Below are positions 28,087 through 36,654 of a stretch of DNA of 51,497 bases, piece by piece (the stretch's first letter is position 1; the number at the start of each line of letters is the position of its first letter). Below the pieces are notes generated by a model. The model was not told the DNA's origin, searched no databases, and saw nothing but the letters and a program-made list of their open reading frames with translations. Position numbers and translations under genes: made by a program. Source of the DNA: Paraktedonobacter sp035294465 (GTDB taxonomy: Bacteria > Chloroflexota > Ktedonobacteria > Ktedonobacterales > Ktedonobacteraceae); the NCBI GenBank assembly GCA_035294465.1, contig DATGKW010000167.1:1-51497 (forward strand). Direction: 5' to 3'.

Positions 28087-30906
28087 ATGTCAACGTACAA
28101 TGATGTATTTAAGGCCCGAACCAGATTAGAAGGTGTTCCGGGTTCCGTTACGTATTATAGTCTGAGCGCTCTGGAAGCCAGGGGCGCGCAAAATCTTGAT
28201 CGCCTGCCATTCACTATCAGGATTTTGCTGGAGAATCTGCTGCGTCACGCGGGCAGCGAGCTTGTGAGCGAGGAAGATGTACTCGCTCTGGCAAACTGGA
28301 CCCCGGGCCGTGCGGGCCAGTCTGAGGCCGAATACGCGTTTATGCCCGGTCGCGTGCTTTTGCAGGATTTTACCGGTGTTCCGGCTGTAGCCGACCTGGC
28401 CGCGATGCGTTCGGCTATGGCACGTATGGGAGGAGATCCTCAAAAGGTCAATCCCCTGGTGCCAGCCGACCTGATCATCGATCACTCCGTCCAGGTTGAT
28501 CAGTTTGGCTCAACGCTGGCCTTTGCCCGTAATGTGGAACGTGAATATGAGCGCAACAGCGAGCGCTATGGGTTGCTGCGCTGGGGTCAGCAAGCGTTCA
28601 GCAATTTCCGTGTTGTGCCTCCCGGCACGGGCATCTGCCATCAGGTCAATCTCGAATATCTTGCCTCAGTGGTCATGACCAGAGAGGAAGATGGGCAGGT
28701 TGTGGCTTTTCCTGATACATTGGTAGGCACCGATTCGCATACGACGATGATCAACGGGCTGGGCGTTCTGGGTTGGGGCGTCGGAGGAATCGAGGCTGAG
28801 GCCGTGCTGCTGGGCCAGCCGCTCTACTTACTTACTCCCGAAGTTATCGGTGTACGCCTGATCGGCGCACTGCCAGAGGGCGCGACCGCGACCGATCTGG
28901 TGCTCACGGTGACGCAGATGCTGCGCAAACGAGGGGTGGTAGGCAAGTTTGTCGAGTTCACCGGCGCTGGCCTGAGCTATCTTTCTCTGGCTGATCGAGC
29001 GACGATTTCCAATATGTCGCCCGAATTTGGCGCGACCGCCACGCTTTTCCCTGTAGACGAAGAGACGCTGCGTTACCTGGGTATGACCGGGCGCGACCCG
29101 CGCCTGGTGGAGCATTATACGAAAGCGCAGGGTTTGTTCCGCACAGACGATCAGCCTCTTCCGCTATTCGATGATCTGCTGGAGCTTAACCTTGCTACCA
29201 TTGAGCCAAGCCTGGCTGGCCCGCGTCGTCCCCAGGACCGCGTGCCCATGCAGAATCTGGGCCGTGTGTTCCGTCAGACGTATGCCGACCGCTTTGCCGC
29301 AGAGCAGGCCAATGCGACAACAGAGAAATCGGTCGTGCGCTATGCTGGCGAAGGCGGCGGGCATTCTGATCTTGTGACGCAGCACAAGGATCTGGGCAAT
29401 AACCTGGCCAGTCATGGCAATGGAAGGCGCCACAATGGACATTTGAAGGATGTACCGGTGCAAATGGGCGATGCCCGACTGCATATGACCGATGGATCTG
29501 TAGCCATCGCGGCCATTACCAGCTGCACCAACACGTCGAATCCTTCAGTAATGATTGCCGCCGGATTGCTGGCGAAACACGCGGTCGAGCGCGGCCTGAC
29601 GGTCGAGCCAATCGTCAAAACGAGCCTGGCACCTGGCTCGCGAGCAGTGGTTGATTATCTGGATAATGCTGGCCTCCTGCCGTATCTGGAAGCGTTAAGG
29701 TTTCACCTGGTTGGCTTCGGATGCACCACTTGCATCGGTAATAGCGGTCCACTCTCTGATCCTGTAGCACGGGCTGTGCAGGAAAACGATCTTGTAGTGG
29801 CGGCTGTACTGAGCGGCAACCGCAACTTTGAGGGGCGCATTCATCCACAGGTGCGCGCCAGTTTCCTGGCTTCGCCGCCATTGGTTGTCGCGTATGCTCT
29901 GGCTGGCACCGTCGATATCGATCTGACTGCGGAGCCGCTTGGCACCGATATCAACGGCGAAGCCGTCTACCTGCGCGACATCTGGCCCTCGCAGCAAGAG
30001 GTGCAGGAAGTAATGGCGAAGGCTGTGACGCCGGAGGTCTTCAGAAAGAACTATGCTTCGGTGTTTGAGGGCGACGAGCGCTGGCGTTCCCTTTCCAATG
30101 CTGGCGGGCAGCTTTTCCAGTGGGACCCGAATTCCACCTATATTCAGGAGCCGCCGTTCTTCCAGGATATGGCTCAGGAACCGGCCCCGATTAAGGATAT
30201 TCTTGGAGCGCGTGTGCTAGTGATGCTGGACGACTCGATTACTACCGATCATATCTCACCGGCGGGCAGTTTTGGCGCGGCCAGCCCGGCAGGCAAATAC
30301 CTGCTTGAGCGCGGCGTCGAGCGGCGCGATTTCAACACCTATGGGGCGCGGCGCGGCAATCACGAGGTGATGATTCGTGGTACTTTCGGCAATATTCGCC
30401 TGCGCAATCACCTGGTCGAAAGCAAAGAAGGGTACTATACTGTTCATCTGCCCGATGGAGAGGAGACAACCATCTTCGAGGCTTCTGAGCGCTATCGGCA
30501 AGAGGGTGTGCCGCTGCTGGTCATCGCCGGCAAAGAATATGGCTCAGGCAGTTCACGCGACTGGGCGGCTAAGGGTCCCCTGCTGTTAGGTGTACGCGCG
30601 GTCATTGCCGAAAGCTTCGAGCGCATTCACCGCAGCAACCTGGTAGGCATGGGCATCCTGCCTCTGCAATTCAAACCAGGTGACAGTAAAGAGTCGCTCC
30701 GTCTGAGCGGGCGCGAAATCTACGATATTATCGGTATCGAACGCGATCTCAAGCCACGCCGGGAGGTCAGCGTGAAGGTGACACGCGAAGATGGCTCAAC
30801 CTTCTCGTTCTCGACCATTGCCCGTCTCGATAGCCCGATCGATGTCATCTACTACAAAAATGGCGGCATTCTACCAACTGTTCTGCGCCGATTAATGGGG
30901 AATTAG
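28087..30906 (+). CDS. acnA: Aconitate hydratase A
   Basis: TCA-cycle enzyme that interconverts citrate and isocitrate through a [4Fe-4S] cluster. The three cluster cysteines are at C480 (in SCTNTSNP), C546 and C549 (in GFGCTTCIGNSGPL). Their 66- and 3-residue spacing matches the AcnA/IRP1 family. DSHTTMINGLGVLGWGVGGIEAE and the C-terminal swivel domain with GKEYGSGSSRDWAAKGP are also present. At 939 residues it is longer than typical (about 890-900), with a low-complexity, Gly/His-rich insert (about residues 415-460) just before the first cluster cysteine. The ATG at 28087 follows CCAGAGGA. It is followed by a terminator. Confidence 0.95.
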   Translation: MSTYNDVFKARTRLEGVPGSVTYYSLSALEARGAQNLDRLPFTIRILLENLLRHAGSELVSEEDVLALANWTPGRAGQSEAEYAFMPGRVLLQDFTGVPAVADLAAMRSAMARMGGDPQKVNPLVPADLIIDHSVQVDQFGSTLAFARNVEREYERNSERYGLLRWGQQAFSNFRVVPPGTGICHQVNLEYLASVVMTREEDGQVVAFPDTLVGTDSHTTMINGLGVLGWGVGGIEAEAVLLGQPLYLLTPEVIGVRLIGALPEGATATDLVLTVTQMLRKRGVVGKFVEFTGAGLSYLSLADRATISNMSPEFGATATLFPVDEETLRYLGMTGRDPRLVEHYTKAQGLFRTDDQPLPLFDDLLELNLATIEPSLAGPRRPQDRVPMQNLGRVFRQTYADRFAAEQANATTEKSVVRYAGEGGGHSDLVTQHKDLGNNLASHGNGRRHNGHLKDVPVQMGDARLHMTDGSVAIAAITSCTNTSNPSVMIAAGLLAKHAVERGLTVEPIVKTSLAPGSRAVVDYLDNAGLLPYLEALRFHLVGFGCTTCIGNSGPLSDPVARAVQENDLVVAAVLSGNRNFEGRIHPQVRASFLASPPLVVAYALAGTVDIDLTAEPLGTDINGEAVYLRDIWPSQQEVQEVMAKAVTPEVFRKNYASVFEGDERWRSLSNAGGQLFQWDPNSTYIQEPPFFQDMAQEPAPIKDILGARVLVMLDDSITTDHISPAGSFGAASPAGKYLLERGVERRDFNTYGARRGNHEVMIRGTFGNIRLRNHLVESKEGYYTVHLPDGEETTIFEASERYRQEGVPLLVIAGKEYGSGSSRDWAAKGPLLLGVRAVIAESFERIHRSNLVGMGILPLQFKPGDSKESLRLSGREIYDIIGIERDLKPRREVSVKVTREDGSTFSFSTIARLDSPIDVIYYKNGGILPTVLRRLMGN

Positions 30907-30923
30907 ATTTTCGGAGGCTATGA

Positions 30924-30968
30924 AACCCGCCCCCAGTCCTTTTGCAGGCTGGCCGGCGGGTTCTTTGA
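30924..30968 (+). terminator. Terminator after acnA
   Basis: An 8-bp stem AACCCGCC (30924-30931) / GGCGGGTT (30955-30962) with an inner CCAG/CTGG extension, followed by CTTTG. It lies 18 bases past the acnA stop. The T-run is short. Confidence 0.5.
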
Positions 30969-31125
30969 GATTGGCTTCAATAACGGCATGATCCAGGTTC
31001 CCACCGGTTGTCCTATAGGGATAACCATCAGTGTATTCATAGCGATGCTCAGGATCGTTTTCTGCCAGGGTTAGAAACTTCTCCAGGCTGATTCTTTCGC
31101 GCTATTCATTGCGCTCAACTGCCAT
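30950..31125 (-). pseudogene. Uma2-family (DUF820) endonuclease-like relic
   Basis: On the minus strand an ATG at 31125, preceded by AGGAGAAAG, opens a frame interrupted by TAG at codon 8 (31104-31102). It then reads ISLEKFLTLAENDPEHRYEY, TDGYPYRTTGG and LDHAVIEANL. This is the start of a Uma2-type protein (PD-(D/E)XK-like family): a helix with FL.L.E, then YEYTDG, then H..I..NL. Homology stops near 30950 and the catalytic remainder is missing, so it is a truncated dead copy. Nearby DNA shows no transposon ends. Confidence 0.65.
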
Positions 31126-31466
31126 TGCTTTCTCCTGCTCATTCTGCCAGATACATCAGCGGTTTTCGCTCGCTACTATATCATGTTGTGTGAGGAAGTG
31201 TCAGTAGCATACTGCACCACTTTGCCTATTTAATTGATCATTTGCCTTTCTTTAAGTATACTCTTCCGTAGGTAGAGCTACGGTAGACAATTTAGGATTC
31301 ACCAGCTATTTTGATGCACAGAGATTGCTATCGTGTTAATGCAGTTTTACAGCTTCTACCTATGTTTTACGTGGCTCTCTGATTTTAGCCTGACATCCGA
31401 CCAATCAAACAGATAGATACGCTCTACCTTTTCTTTTTATGCTTAGCAGGGTTGCGAGGTTTATCT
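31126..31466. other. Intergenic region before the large TPR kinase
   Basis: About 340 AT-rich bases with no gene. It contains the promoter listed separately, leaving a leader of roughly 200 bases. Confidence 0.5.
31234..31262 (+). promoter_or_regulatory. Sigma-70 promoter for the TPR kinase
   Basis: TTGATC (31234-31239), 17-base spacer, TATACT (31257-31262). Expected start near 31269, giving a leader of about 200 bases. Confidence 0.5.
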
Positions 31467-34400
31467 ATGGCAAAAGGAAATGGCTATATTGGGAAGCAAA
31501 TAGGGAATTATCGCGTCACCGCTAAAGTTGCCAGTGGCTCTTTCGGCACGGTTTACCGGGCGCAACATACCATTTTACCGCGTACCGTCGCGATCAAGAT
31601 TATGCACGCAACCCATCTCAATTCGCAGAGGGAGCGAGATAGTTTTCTGAAAGAGTCGCGCTTGCTGGAGAAGCTCAAACATCTACACATTTTGCCAATC
31701 TATGATGTGGGTATCGAGGACGATTCACCCTATATGGTGGCCGAATATGCTGCCAAAGGCTCGCTGCGCACGCTCTTGAAACGTTACGAGCGTCGTCCTG
31801 TGCCCCTGGAAGAGGGTTTGCGGATTCTGGCCCAGGTCGGCGAGGCGTTGCAGCACGCGCATCAACAGGGGATTGTCCACCGCGATCTGAAGCCTGAGAA
31901 TATTCTCTTTAACAGTGATGGCGAGGCGCTGCTGGGCGATTTTGGCATCGCGACCGTTCTGGAGACGGCCAGTATCAAGCACGTTGATGCCAGCGGCACG
32001 CCGCCCTATATGGCCCCTGAACAGTTTCAGAATATGATCAGCAAAGAGAGCGATCAATATGCCCTGGGCTGCATCGCCTACGAAATGTTCACCGGCGAGC
32101 GCCCTTTCAATGCCTCAGACATCTTCGTCATGTGGCTCTATCATCTGCGCAATACTCCCGTTCCTCCTACGCAGTTAAATCCTCATCTGCCCGTATATAT
32201 TGAGCAGGCTATTCTTAAAGCTATGGCGAAAAATCGTCATGAACGCCATATCGATGTAAACGAATTTATAAAGGCGATGCTTTCAAGTGGTGCGACTCAG
32301 GAGAGCCCTTTCTCGACCAGCCCACAAGATACCGTTGCTTTGCCTGTTCCATCTGGGAATACACGCCACCTGGCAGCCTCGCGGCGAGACAAGGGACAGT
32401 GGATTGATGAGGGAAAGATGCGATTCAAAAATAAGTGCTATGAGCAGGCACTGGAAGCGTTTGAGTGCGCAATCGAGGTTGATCCACATTCCGCGTCGGC
32501 CTATAACTTTCGCGGGCTGGTGCTGGAAGAGATGGGGAGATTCCACGAAGCTTTACTCTCCTATGAGGCAGCCATTACGCACGATCCCAATTTTCCTGAT
32601 GCCTGGCGCAATCGCGGCGAAGTGCTGTATCAGCTCAAACGATATGATGAGGCGTTGCAGGTGTTCATACATCTGCAACGCCTGGAGCCGAATAATGCCG
32701 CCGATTATAACCGTCGAGGGAACGCACTCTGGCAGCTGGGGCGTTTCCAGGAGGCTCTGGAAGCCTACGAAGAGGCGATTCACCTCAAACCTGGATTAGC
32801 GGCGGCACATAACGGACGGGGCAACGCACTGCGCGAGTTGGGGCAACTGGAGGAGTGCCTGAAGGCTTATGAGCGTGCGATCCAGCTTGATGGGCAGGAA
32901 GCGATCTTCCAGAATAATTATGCGGTGGCTTTTTATCGCTTGCAGAACTACGAGCGGTGCCTGCTTGCCTGTGAACGCGCGATCTATCTGCGACCCGATT
33001 ACGCACCCGCGCATCGCAACAAAGGGGACGCACTCTGGCAGTTGAAGCGTTACGATGGCGCGCTTGCGGCCTACGAGAATGCTCTCCAGTCTGATCCCTA
33101 CGATCCGCTGGCTCACAAAGGTCGCGGTTGTTCGCTCTGGAAGTTGAAGCGTTACGAAGAGGCTTTACAGGCGTATGAAAGCGCATTGAAGCTTGATCCC
33201 TCGCTGGCCTTTGTCTACTACGCTAAGGGCTTGAGCCTGTTCGCGCTGAAGCGTTACGAAGAGGCCCTGGCTGCCCACAAACAGGCCATTGATCTGAATT
33301 TCGACGATGCCTGTGTTTATAACAGTATAGGCGATACGCTCTACCAACTGGGTGTCTACGGCAAGGCTCTGGAAGCGTATGAACATGCTTTGCAATTACG
33401 GGAAGATTATGCGGCGGCCTACTATGGAACTGGCAATGTGTTGTATACGTTGCAGCGTTATACCGAAGCGCTGAATGCCTATGAACTGGCGCTCCAGCTG
33501 GAACCAGATTACCTGCCTGTCTATAGCGCCAGAGGGAATGCTCTGCGCAGCCTGGGACGTGTCGAGGAAGCTCTGGAAGCCTACGAACGAGCGCTGGAGG
33601 CTGAGATGCAGAATCCTGATCTGTATTATGATTATGGTCTCGCGCTTTTCTTTCTGGAACGCTATCAAGAAAGCTTGCTGGCTTACCGAAAGGCTATCAG
33701 TCTCTGTTATGATCAGGTCCGTTTCCATCTGGCGGCCGGCGAGGCGTTATTGCAACTCAAAAATTATAGCGAGAGCCTGATTGCCTTTGAAGCTGCTTGC
33801 CAGCTTGATCCTCAGGAGGCGCGGGCCTGTTTAGGCCGGGGGCGCGCGCTCTATCATCTTGAGCGTTATGAAGAATCCTTGAACGCATATGAACAGGCGC
33901 TCTGCAACGACGGGCGGCTGACCGAGGCATATCAGGGGCGGGGTGACGCACTCTATCAATTGAAGCGCTATGAAGAGGCTCTGAATGCTTACGAAAGTGC
34001 TCTGGCGCTTGATGCGAACTGTGCCCAGGCTTATCGAGGCAAAGGGCACGCCTTGCTTCAACTCAAACGCTATGAAGAGGTCTTACCGGCTTATGAGCAG
34101 GCGATTCGGCTGGGGGGAGAAGAGGTCACCATTTATAATGGAATGGGTGATGCGCTCTATCAACTAGAATGGTACGAGGGTGCGCTTGAAGCATTTGAGA
34201 GCACTCTACGTCTTGCTTCAGATGAAGGAATCTACTATTTTAAGCGTGGGCAGGCTCTCTATAAGCTGAATCGCAATCAGGAGGCTCTGGAGGCGTACGA
34301 ACAGGCGCTGGGCCTGGCTCCCAACCACGCTGCTGCGCACGTGGGCCACGGCGATGCCCTGTGGCGTCTCAACCGGGTTGTTGATGCCATCAAAGCCTAT

Positions 34401-34844
34401 GAGCGGGCGCTGGAGCTGGAGCCGGATAATGCTGCGGCTTATAATGGCAAGGGTCGAGCTCTGCTGGATCTGGATCGTAGAGAGGAGGCGCTTGAGGCTT
34501 TTGAGCGCGCGCTTGAGCTTGATGGGCAGAATGCCTCGTATTATAACAACAAGGCCCTGGCTCTTTACCGCTTGCAAAACTACACGGAAGCGTTTGCTGC
34601 CTACAAAGAGGCTCTCAAGCTCGATCCTGCCAACGCCGATGCCTATAATGGCATGGGCAATATCTATTACTACCGCCAGAACTGGGAAAAGGCTCTGAAA
34701 GCGTATGAGCATGCTATCAGTCTAGCCCCGCGCACTTCCTCGTTCTATCGCAACAAGTGTGCTGTGCTGCGTTGGTTAGGGCGTAATGAAGAGGCTGAGC
34801 AGGCCGGAGCACAAGCGAATGTACTGGATAGCCTGACGGGCTAG
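31467..34844 (+). CDS. Ser/Thr protein kinase with about 24 TPR repeats
   Basis: A 1125-residue soluble kinase. Residues about 13-275 form a complete Hanks-type domain: VASGSFGTVYRAQH, VAIKIM, IVHRDLKPENILF, LGDFGIATVL, PYMAPEQFQN and the usual C-lobe. A short linker (about 280-312) leads into an unbroken array of about 24 TPR units of 34 residues, with cores such as LYQLKRYEEALNAYESAL and AYNGKGRALLDLDR. There is no membrane helix or zinc ribbon, unlike the kinases at 15.8-22.1 kb. Long TPR solenoids bind peptide partners, so a scaffold-kinase role is inferred. The ATG at 31467 has GAGGT upstream; a TTG at 31452 would add five residues. Confidence 0.9.
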   Translation: MAKGNGYIGKQIGNYRVTAKVASGSFGTVYRAQHTILPRTVAIKIMHATHLNSQRERDSFLKESRLLEKLKHLHILPIYDVGIEDDSPYMVAEYAAKGSLRTLLKRYERRPVPLEEGLRILAQVGEALQHAHQQGIVHRDLKPENILFNSDGEALLGDFGIATVLETASIKHVDASGTPPYMAPEQFQNMISKESDQYALGCIAYEMFTGERPFNASDIFVMWLYHLRNTPVPPTQLNPHLPVYIEQAILKAMAKNRHERHIDVNEFIKAMLSSGATQESPFSTSPQDTVALPVPSGNTRHLAASRRDKGQWIDEGKMRFKNKCYEQALEAFECAIEVDPHSASAYNFRGLVLEEMGRFHEALLSYEAAITHDPNFPDAWRNRGEVLYQLKRYDEALQVFIHLQRLEPNNAADYNRRGNALWQLGRFQEALEAYEEAIHLKPGLAAAHNGRGNALRELGQLEECLKAYERAIQLDGQEAIFQNNYAVAFYRLQNYERCLLACERAIYLRPDYAPAHRNKGDALWQLKRYDGALAAYENALQSDPYDPLAHKGRGCSLWKLKRYEEALQAYESALKLDPSLAFVYYAKGLSLFALKRYEEALAAHKQAIDLNFDDACVYNSIGDTLYQLGVYGKALEAYEHALQLREDYAAAYYGTGNVLYTLQRYTEALNAYELALQLEPDYLPVYSARGNALRSLGRVEEALEAYERALEAEMQNPDLYYDYGLALFFLERYQESLLAYRKAISLCYDQVRFHLAAGEALLQLKNYSESLIAFEAACQLDPQEARACLGRGRALYHLERYEESLNAYEQALCNDGRLTEAYQGRGDALYQLKRYEEALNAYESALALDANCAQAYRGKGHALLQLKRYEEVLPAYEQAIRLGGEEVTIYNGMGDALYQLEWYEGALEAFESTLRLASDEGIYYFKRGQALYKLNRNQEALEAYEQALGLAPNHAAAHVGHGDALWRLNRVVDAIKAYERALELEPDNAAAYNGKGRALLDLDRREEALEAFERALELDGQNASYYNNKALALYRLQNYTEAFAAYKEALKLDPANADAYNGMGNIYYYRQNWEKALKAYEHAISLAPRTSSFYRNKCAVLRWLGRNEEAEQAGAQANVLDSLTG
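32400..34800 (+). repeat. TPR-coding tandem repeats (102-bp period)
   Basis: About 24 in-frame units of 102 bases. Some neighbours share long identical codon runs around the LKRYEEAL segment, consistent with internal duplication. Recombination between units could change array length. Confidence 0.75.
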
Positions 34845-35036
34845 AGAGGGCCCTGTTTTTTGTCATGGCCATTGATCTTTCCTCTTAGCCCTATTCTCCT
34901 ACATGGGCGTATGGATATCGTAGTTTTGCCCAGGATACCTCATGTGAGGGTATACTAATAATAATCACATACCGGAGGGGTGAGGGCAAAAGGTGCTAAT
35001 GTGTTGATGGTTGGTCGTTGATGGAGGGGAAAGGCG
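34845..35036. other. Short intergenic region with inverted repeat
   Basis: Contains an imperfect inverted repeat, ATACCTCA-TG-TGAGGGTAT (34937-34955), overlapping a possible -10 (TATACT). It could be an operator for the small gene downstream. The -35 is weak. Confidence 0.3.
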
Positions 35037-35261
35037 ATGAGTGAAATGGTAGGTACGGTGACGCTGTGGTTGGCGTGGTATAGAGAGCAGGCTGAGAAAG
35101 AGCATTCTGGCCGATCGTTACGCTTGAAAATGTTGTACGCGGGTTCGCGAGAAGAGGCGCGGGCAGAAATCCAGCAATGGCTGAAACAGCGTGGGTTGCT
35201 GGCAAACAATCTGGAGCGCCTGGAGCCTTCGCCGTATGGACTTCAGTTTCAGCGCCGATAG
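35037..35261 (+). CDS. Small hypothetical protein (74 aa)
   Basis: A small, charged, probably helical protein with no family I recognise. It has MVGTVTLWLAWYREQAEKEH at the start, a Leu/Lys/Arg-rich middle and a basic end. A good GGAGGGGAAAGG ribosome site precedes the ATG, and it begins about 190 bases after the TPR kinase, with which it could be coexpressed or act as a partner (inference). The repeated W/L pattern could form an amphipathic helix. No signal peptide or Cys/His cluster. Confidence 0.6.
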   Translation: MSEMVGTVTLWLAWYREQAEKEHSGRSLRLKMLYAGSREEARAEIQQWLKQRGLLANNLERLEPSPYGLQFQRR

Positions 35262-35441
35262 TTATTCTTCATCCTCTTGATTGACTGCTCATAGCTGCAC
35301 GGAGGAGTAGCAGCGCAGATGATCCAGCTTTACCGGGGAAGATAGAGGTTGGGCCGGGATGTGCATGCTTTGTGGCTGCGCACTATTGCACTGAAGTAAC
35401 AGATGCGTCGGGTAGGTAATGGTCTCAAAGCAGTGGCAATG

Positions 35442-36455
35442 CTATTTAGGGAAAGCCAGCCGGCGGTACTTCTCACGCGACTCGATCCATGCCTCGTCTG
35501 ACAGCCCCAGCTTCTCGCGCAGCGTTTCGGGAGGAGTGCCAGCGCGCAATTGCTGGACGGCAAAAGTATCGCGTAAAAGTTGCAGTGTGACGCGTTTTGT
35601 GATGCCAGCGTCCTTTACCGCTTTTGCCAGGATATAATTGAGATTGCGGTCGGTGCAGGCGAAAAGTTCGCTGGAGGGATGATAGCGGTTGCGGTAGCGT
35701 TCTAGAATAGGCACGAACTCTGCGGGAAGGGCCAGGGTGCGCTCGCGGTGCTGCTTGCCTGTGGAGGCGGCAAAGTGGACGGTGATTCGTGGTTGCTGGG
35801 GATTTGAAAGGTCGATGTGTTCTAGCTTCAGTCCCATAACCTCTTCCTTCTTCAAGCCAGCGTACAGGACTAGATAAACCAGGCAATGGCAGCGCGGCTC
35901 GGTAGCGGCGGCTTCCAGCAGGCGCGAAACCTCATCATCGAAGAGCAACTCTGGCAGAGGAGGCAGAGGCCGCTCAAGCACCAGACTGGCCGAGGGATCT
36001 TCGTGAATTATACCCTCACTGCTTAACCAGGAGAAGAAGTTTTTCAGGAACGTCACCCGGCGAGCCATAGTTTTAGGGGCCGGTATGTGTCCCGGCACGC
36101 CGAATTTCAGCTTTAATAACCAGTCGGTGAGTTGCTCTTTTGAGATGCGCCCGACAGGCGTATCTCGTCCCACAAAATCGCTGAACATTTTGAGGTCTGA
36201 GAGGAAGCAGGTCACGGTGTAGTTGGACTTCCCACGCAATTCCAGTTCCTGCTGATAGGGCAGAGCGCAGGCTGCCAGGCTGGACTGATCAGTAAGTGGG
36301 CGAGTGCGCACCAGCGGAGGAAAAGGCGTTTCTCGCGGATTCGGCGGTTCTGTGATCACCAGAGGCGTACCGTTAAAAAGATCCCGCTGCACTACCGTAC
36401 TCTCGTCTGTTAGAAGCTGTTCGGGTTGACCTGATCGTTGAATATCCTTACGCAT
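35442..36455 (-). CDS. Tyrosine-recombinase-like protein with altered active site
   Basis: A 337-residue protein with the architecture of XerC/D-type phage integrases: SAM-like N-terminal core-binding domain (about 60-150) and catalytic domain (about 170-337). The catalytic set is changed. The first arginine is Lys202 (YAGLKKEE, normally GLR), the HxxR box is QLLR (Gln292, Arg295), and the LGH box reads LGLS; the nucleophile Tyr330 remains. So strand-exchange activity is doubtful; it may only bind DNA. Alternatively it may be a lineage-specific variant. The promoter at 36514-36543 starts transcription downstream of the ATG at 36533, which supports the ATG at 36455. No att-like repeats or partner genes adjoin it. 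Confidence 0.72.
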   Translation of the reverse strand: MRKDIQRSGQPEQLLTDESTVVQRDLFNGTPLVITEPPNPRETPFPPLVRTRPLTDQSSLAACALPYQQELELRGKSNYTVTCFLSDLKMFSDFVGRDTPVGRISKEQLTDWLLKLKFGVPGHIPAPKTMARRVTFLKNFFSWLSSEGIIHEDPSASLVLERPLPPLPELLFDDEVSRLLEAAATEPRCHCLVYLVLYAGLKKEEVMGLKLEHIDLSNPQQPRITVHFAASTGKQHRERTLALPAEFVPILERYRNRYHPSSELFACTDRNLNYILAKAVKDAGITKRVTLQLLRDTFAVQQLRAGTPPETLREKLGLSDEAWIESREKYRRLAFPK

Positions 36456-36513
36456 AGCGTTCGTCCTGGTTCTCTTGATCGGGGTGACCCTCTCTCTGGG
36501 TCCGCCGGTTTGT

Positions 36514-36543
36514 ATTATAGCAGGAGGTAGCAAGGATGTTCAA
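36514..36543 (-). promoter_or_regulatory. Strong promoter for the recombinase-like gene
   Basis: Minus strand TTGAAC (36543-36538), 18-base spacer, TATAAT (36519-36514) with a TGC extension. Start expected near 36507. Confidence 0.65.
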
Positions 36544-36654
36544 ATGCTCTATTAGTTCTGGATATTCGTTACTTCAACCCTGCTCATTCGTCTCTGAAAA
36601 GAGGTCGAAGCTGAAATCATATTTTCTTAGAGGGTAGCTCAGGCTCTTTTACTC

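Noticed and set aside
27729..28103. Open frame upstream of aconitase
   Set aside because: No family features, a Ser/Cys-rich mixed sequence, and it overlaps the acnA promoter and start.
32400..34800. Minus-strand frames opposite the TPR repeats
   Set aside because: They follow the TPR period, lack ribosome sites and overlap a clear gene.
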